Source: Oscillatoria sp. SIO1A7 (GTDB lineage: Bacteria; Cyanobacteriota; Cyanobacteriia; Cyanobacteriales; Laspinemataceae). From it: a stretch of 64,000 nt of DNA. The number at the start of each line of letters is the position of its first letter. Position 1 is the stretch's first letter. A model generated the notes under the pieces. It did not search any database and was not told the DNA's origin. It saw only the letters and a list, made by a program, of their open reading frames with translations. Location of the stretch: contig JAAHFN010000005.1 of assembly GCA_010672965.1 (NCBI GenBank), positions 233,847 through 297,846 on the forward strand, written 5' to 3'. This document shows positions 62,602-64,000 of the stretch, piece after piece. A program made the translations under genes and the position numbers.

Positions 62602-63678
62602 ATGATGCCTGCCGCATACAAAGGACAATATAGGGACGGGGTCGCTACAGGGACCAAACAAGACGATATAGTCGCAGAATTTTGGCGACAATGGGAAGAA
62701 AATAGAGACGCCCTCTACCGGCTCTGTCTCGGGATGATGAAAAATAACCAGGCAAATGCGGAAGATGCCCTTCAAGAAGCTTGTATCAAGGCTTGGGAAA
62801 AGTTGCACAAATTTGCCGGGAAAATTGGCAAGTTAAAAAGCTGGCTCTTTGAGCTGACTAGAAATCTCTGTATCGATATCATCCGAAAGCGCTCTCGGGT
62901 TGCGGCGGTAGAGAGCATTGATTGGACGAGCCCGGAAGAGACGATCGCTACGGCTGTGGTGGAGACGCCAGAGCTAGTGTTGGAGAAAGAGGAAAAATAT
63001 AACGAGATTGCAAGAGCGATCGCGGATTTGCCCGAACGGCTGCGATCGACTTTTGTTTTACATTTTTATCAAGAGCAAGCTCATACAGAAATTGCGGAAA
63101 AGCAAGGGATATCCTACGACAACGTTTGCAAGCGGATATCCCAGGCGCGAAAAAAACTAAAACAGAATTTGACTGCGTATTTTCGAGCTTCAGAGTCAGA
63201 AGATCTGAATCTAAATAATAATAAGACATTTGATAGGGATTCCATCTCCAAACCAGCCGAAACCCCTATCTCGCCATCACGACCAGAGGAGGTTGAGCTT
63301 GAAAAGTCAGACAGTCTGGAATCTCGGGTTGAGTCAAGGGAAAAAATTAAGGAAACAGTAACAGTATCGGCAACAGTTGAGGTCTTGGAAGTAGAAGAAT
63401 CAAAGAATGTTGGGAGTTTAGGAAATTTAATAGCGTTCGAGGGTTTAAACACTTTAACTAATTTTTCATCACAACTATCTGTTTTGGATAGGAGTGTGAT
63501 AAGGGGGATGGGATGTAAGGGTGGTGGTGGAGCGATAGGCTTAATACTGGAAAAATGGATGAGAGGTTTGGTTGAGTTTGTTCAAGAGCTTCCTTATCTA
63601 GAAAATTATGATAATTCGTCGATAGCTTCTGAATCTATTGATAAAGTCTATGTTTGTGTTGGCTTCGACACGGGCTAA
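62602..63678 (+). CDS. ECF-type RNA polymerase sigma factor with C-terminal extension
   Basis: About 358 residues from ATG 62602 (ATG 62605 also possible); the frame is open further upstream but that part is regulatory. Sigma-2 at about 25-95: FWRQWEENRDALYRLCLGMM, AEDALQEACIKAWEKL, LKSWLFELTRNLCIDIIRKRS. Sigma-4 at about 130-190: LPERLRSTFVLHFYQEQAHTEIAEKQGISYDNVCKRISQARKKLK. A tail of about 165 residues follows, Ser/Glu-rich then hydrophobic (ending YVCVGFDTG), with no known domain; it may sense a signal or replace a separate anti-sigma factor. Its 5' region recurs upstream of the oxylipin-like genes. Confidence 0.88.
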   Translation: MMPAAYKGQYRDGVATGTKQDDIVAEFWRQWEENRDALYRLCLGMMKNNQANAEDALQEACIKAWEKLHKFAGKIGKLKSWLFELTRNLCIDIIRKRSRVAAVESIDWTSPEETIATAVVETPELVLEKEEKYNEIARAIADLPERLRSTFVLHFYQEQAHTEIAEKQGISYDNVCKRISQARKKLKQNLTAYFRASESEDLNLNNNKTFDRDSISKPAETPISPSRPEEVELEKSDSLESRVESREKIKETVTVSATVEVLEVEESKNVGSLGNLIAFEGLNTLTNFSSQLSVLDRSVIRGMGCKGGGGAIGLILEKWMRGLVEFVQELPYLENYDNSSIASESIDKVYVCVGFDTG

Positions 63679-64000
63679 TAAATTTATATATATTTTAAAA
63701 TAGAGATAAAAGCTGATGTCATGTCCGAAAATCTTTTTTCACTTCCAAGAAAAGATTTTTAGGATGGTGAAGGTAAAGTAACAAAACGCCAAAGCCACAA
63801 GCATAGAGATTGAGGCTCTAATAAGGCTGCGTTTTTATAGAATTTTTTTGTGTTTCGCTGCCAAAATTAACTCATAACAGGATTTACGCAGAGATACTAT
63901 TTTTAGGGTGCTGAACCGCTCACCCCTCCTGCGTGTGGGTGGGTTCCGCAATTCCTACTCAACTCACACCGCCCGCAGGAGGGGAAATTAAGTTTGCTCG
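63679..64000. other. intergenic to window edge
   Basis: A hairpin GAAAATCTTTT...AAAAGATTTT at 63727-63762 may terminate the sigma gene. 63920-63985 holds the ACCCACCCACACCGCCCGCAGGAGGGG repeat also seen at 18540-18590. No gene seen. Confidence 0.5.

Overview
The window is chromosomal DNA of a cyanobacterium, most likely a filamentous Oscillatoriales-type genome. The photosystem I genes psaA, psaB, psaL and psaI are present, the HIP1 octamer GCGATCGC is very frequent, intergenic regions are full of minisatellites and palindromic mobile repeats, and there is a proline-rich PilT and a zinc-ribbon Ser/Thr kinase. I saw no rRNA or tRNA gene and no convincing CRISPR array.

Layout. 0.2-15.6 kb: housekeeping and conserved cyanobacterial genes. 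These are a Ser/Thr kinase, a DUF481-type outer membrane protein, a TIGR00725/LOG-like protein, wecB, pilT followed by a KaiB-domain protein, an SDR-dioxygenase fusion and a mazEF-type toxin-antitoxin pair. 15.7-22.9 kb: repeat-rich accessory DNA with a broken DUF433/DUF5615 toxin-antitoxin locus, a CNT nucleoside transporter and three members of a small HTH-like protein family (called here the DCKL family after a shared motif). 23.0-39.2 kb, all on the minus strand: an oxylipin-like cluster of cupin, FAD amine oxidase, ThDP enzyme, lipoxygenase, cytochrome P450 and two tandem patatin-like phospholipases. 40-44 kb: a VOC protein, a Uma2 nuclease, an SGNH hydrolase and psaL-psaI. 44.4-48.9 kb: psaB and psaA (psaAB operon, minus strand). 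49.7-52.4 kb: a lipoprotein and two retropepsin-like proteins. 52.4-59.5 kb: a five-gene minus-strand operon (Trypco1-like, trypsin-iSTAND-like, MoxR, vWA-like, membrane pentapeptide-repeat protein) that matches the described vWA-MoxR/trypsin biological-conflict systems. 59.8-62.1 kb: a second, inverted copy of the DCKL cassette. 62.6-63.7 kb: an ECF-type sigma factor.

Two architectures look undescribed. (1) The DCKL family: five small HTH-like genes, each with a -35/-10 promoter of exactly 16-bp spacing, an A-tract/GC-hairpin leader and (in four of five) a 3' terminator. Four of them form two inverted copies (about 2.0 and 2.3 kb) of a cassette in which two divergent genes flank a repeat array. 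The 89-residue gene is identical in protein in both copies and differs only at five synonymous positions, while its upstream DNA has diverged strongly. (2) An ECF sigma-factor leader module: the upstream region and 5' coding end of the sigma gene at 62.6 kb recur, decayed and on the other strand, directly upstream of every transcription unit of the oxylipin-like cluster (39.2-39.8, 36.0-36.9, 33.0-33.6 and 24.5-24.8 kb). This suggests a dedicated sigma regulon built by copying its own promoter module.

The sequence also records mobile-repeat activity with clear target duplications: a 129-bp MITE splitting a gene (8-bp duplication) and a related 100-bp MITE whose empty target survives in the neighbouring tandem copy (9-bp duplication). 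Functional calls rest on motif recognition only; no database search was run.
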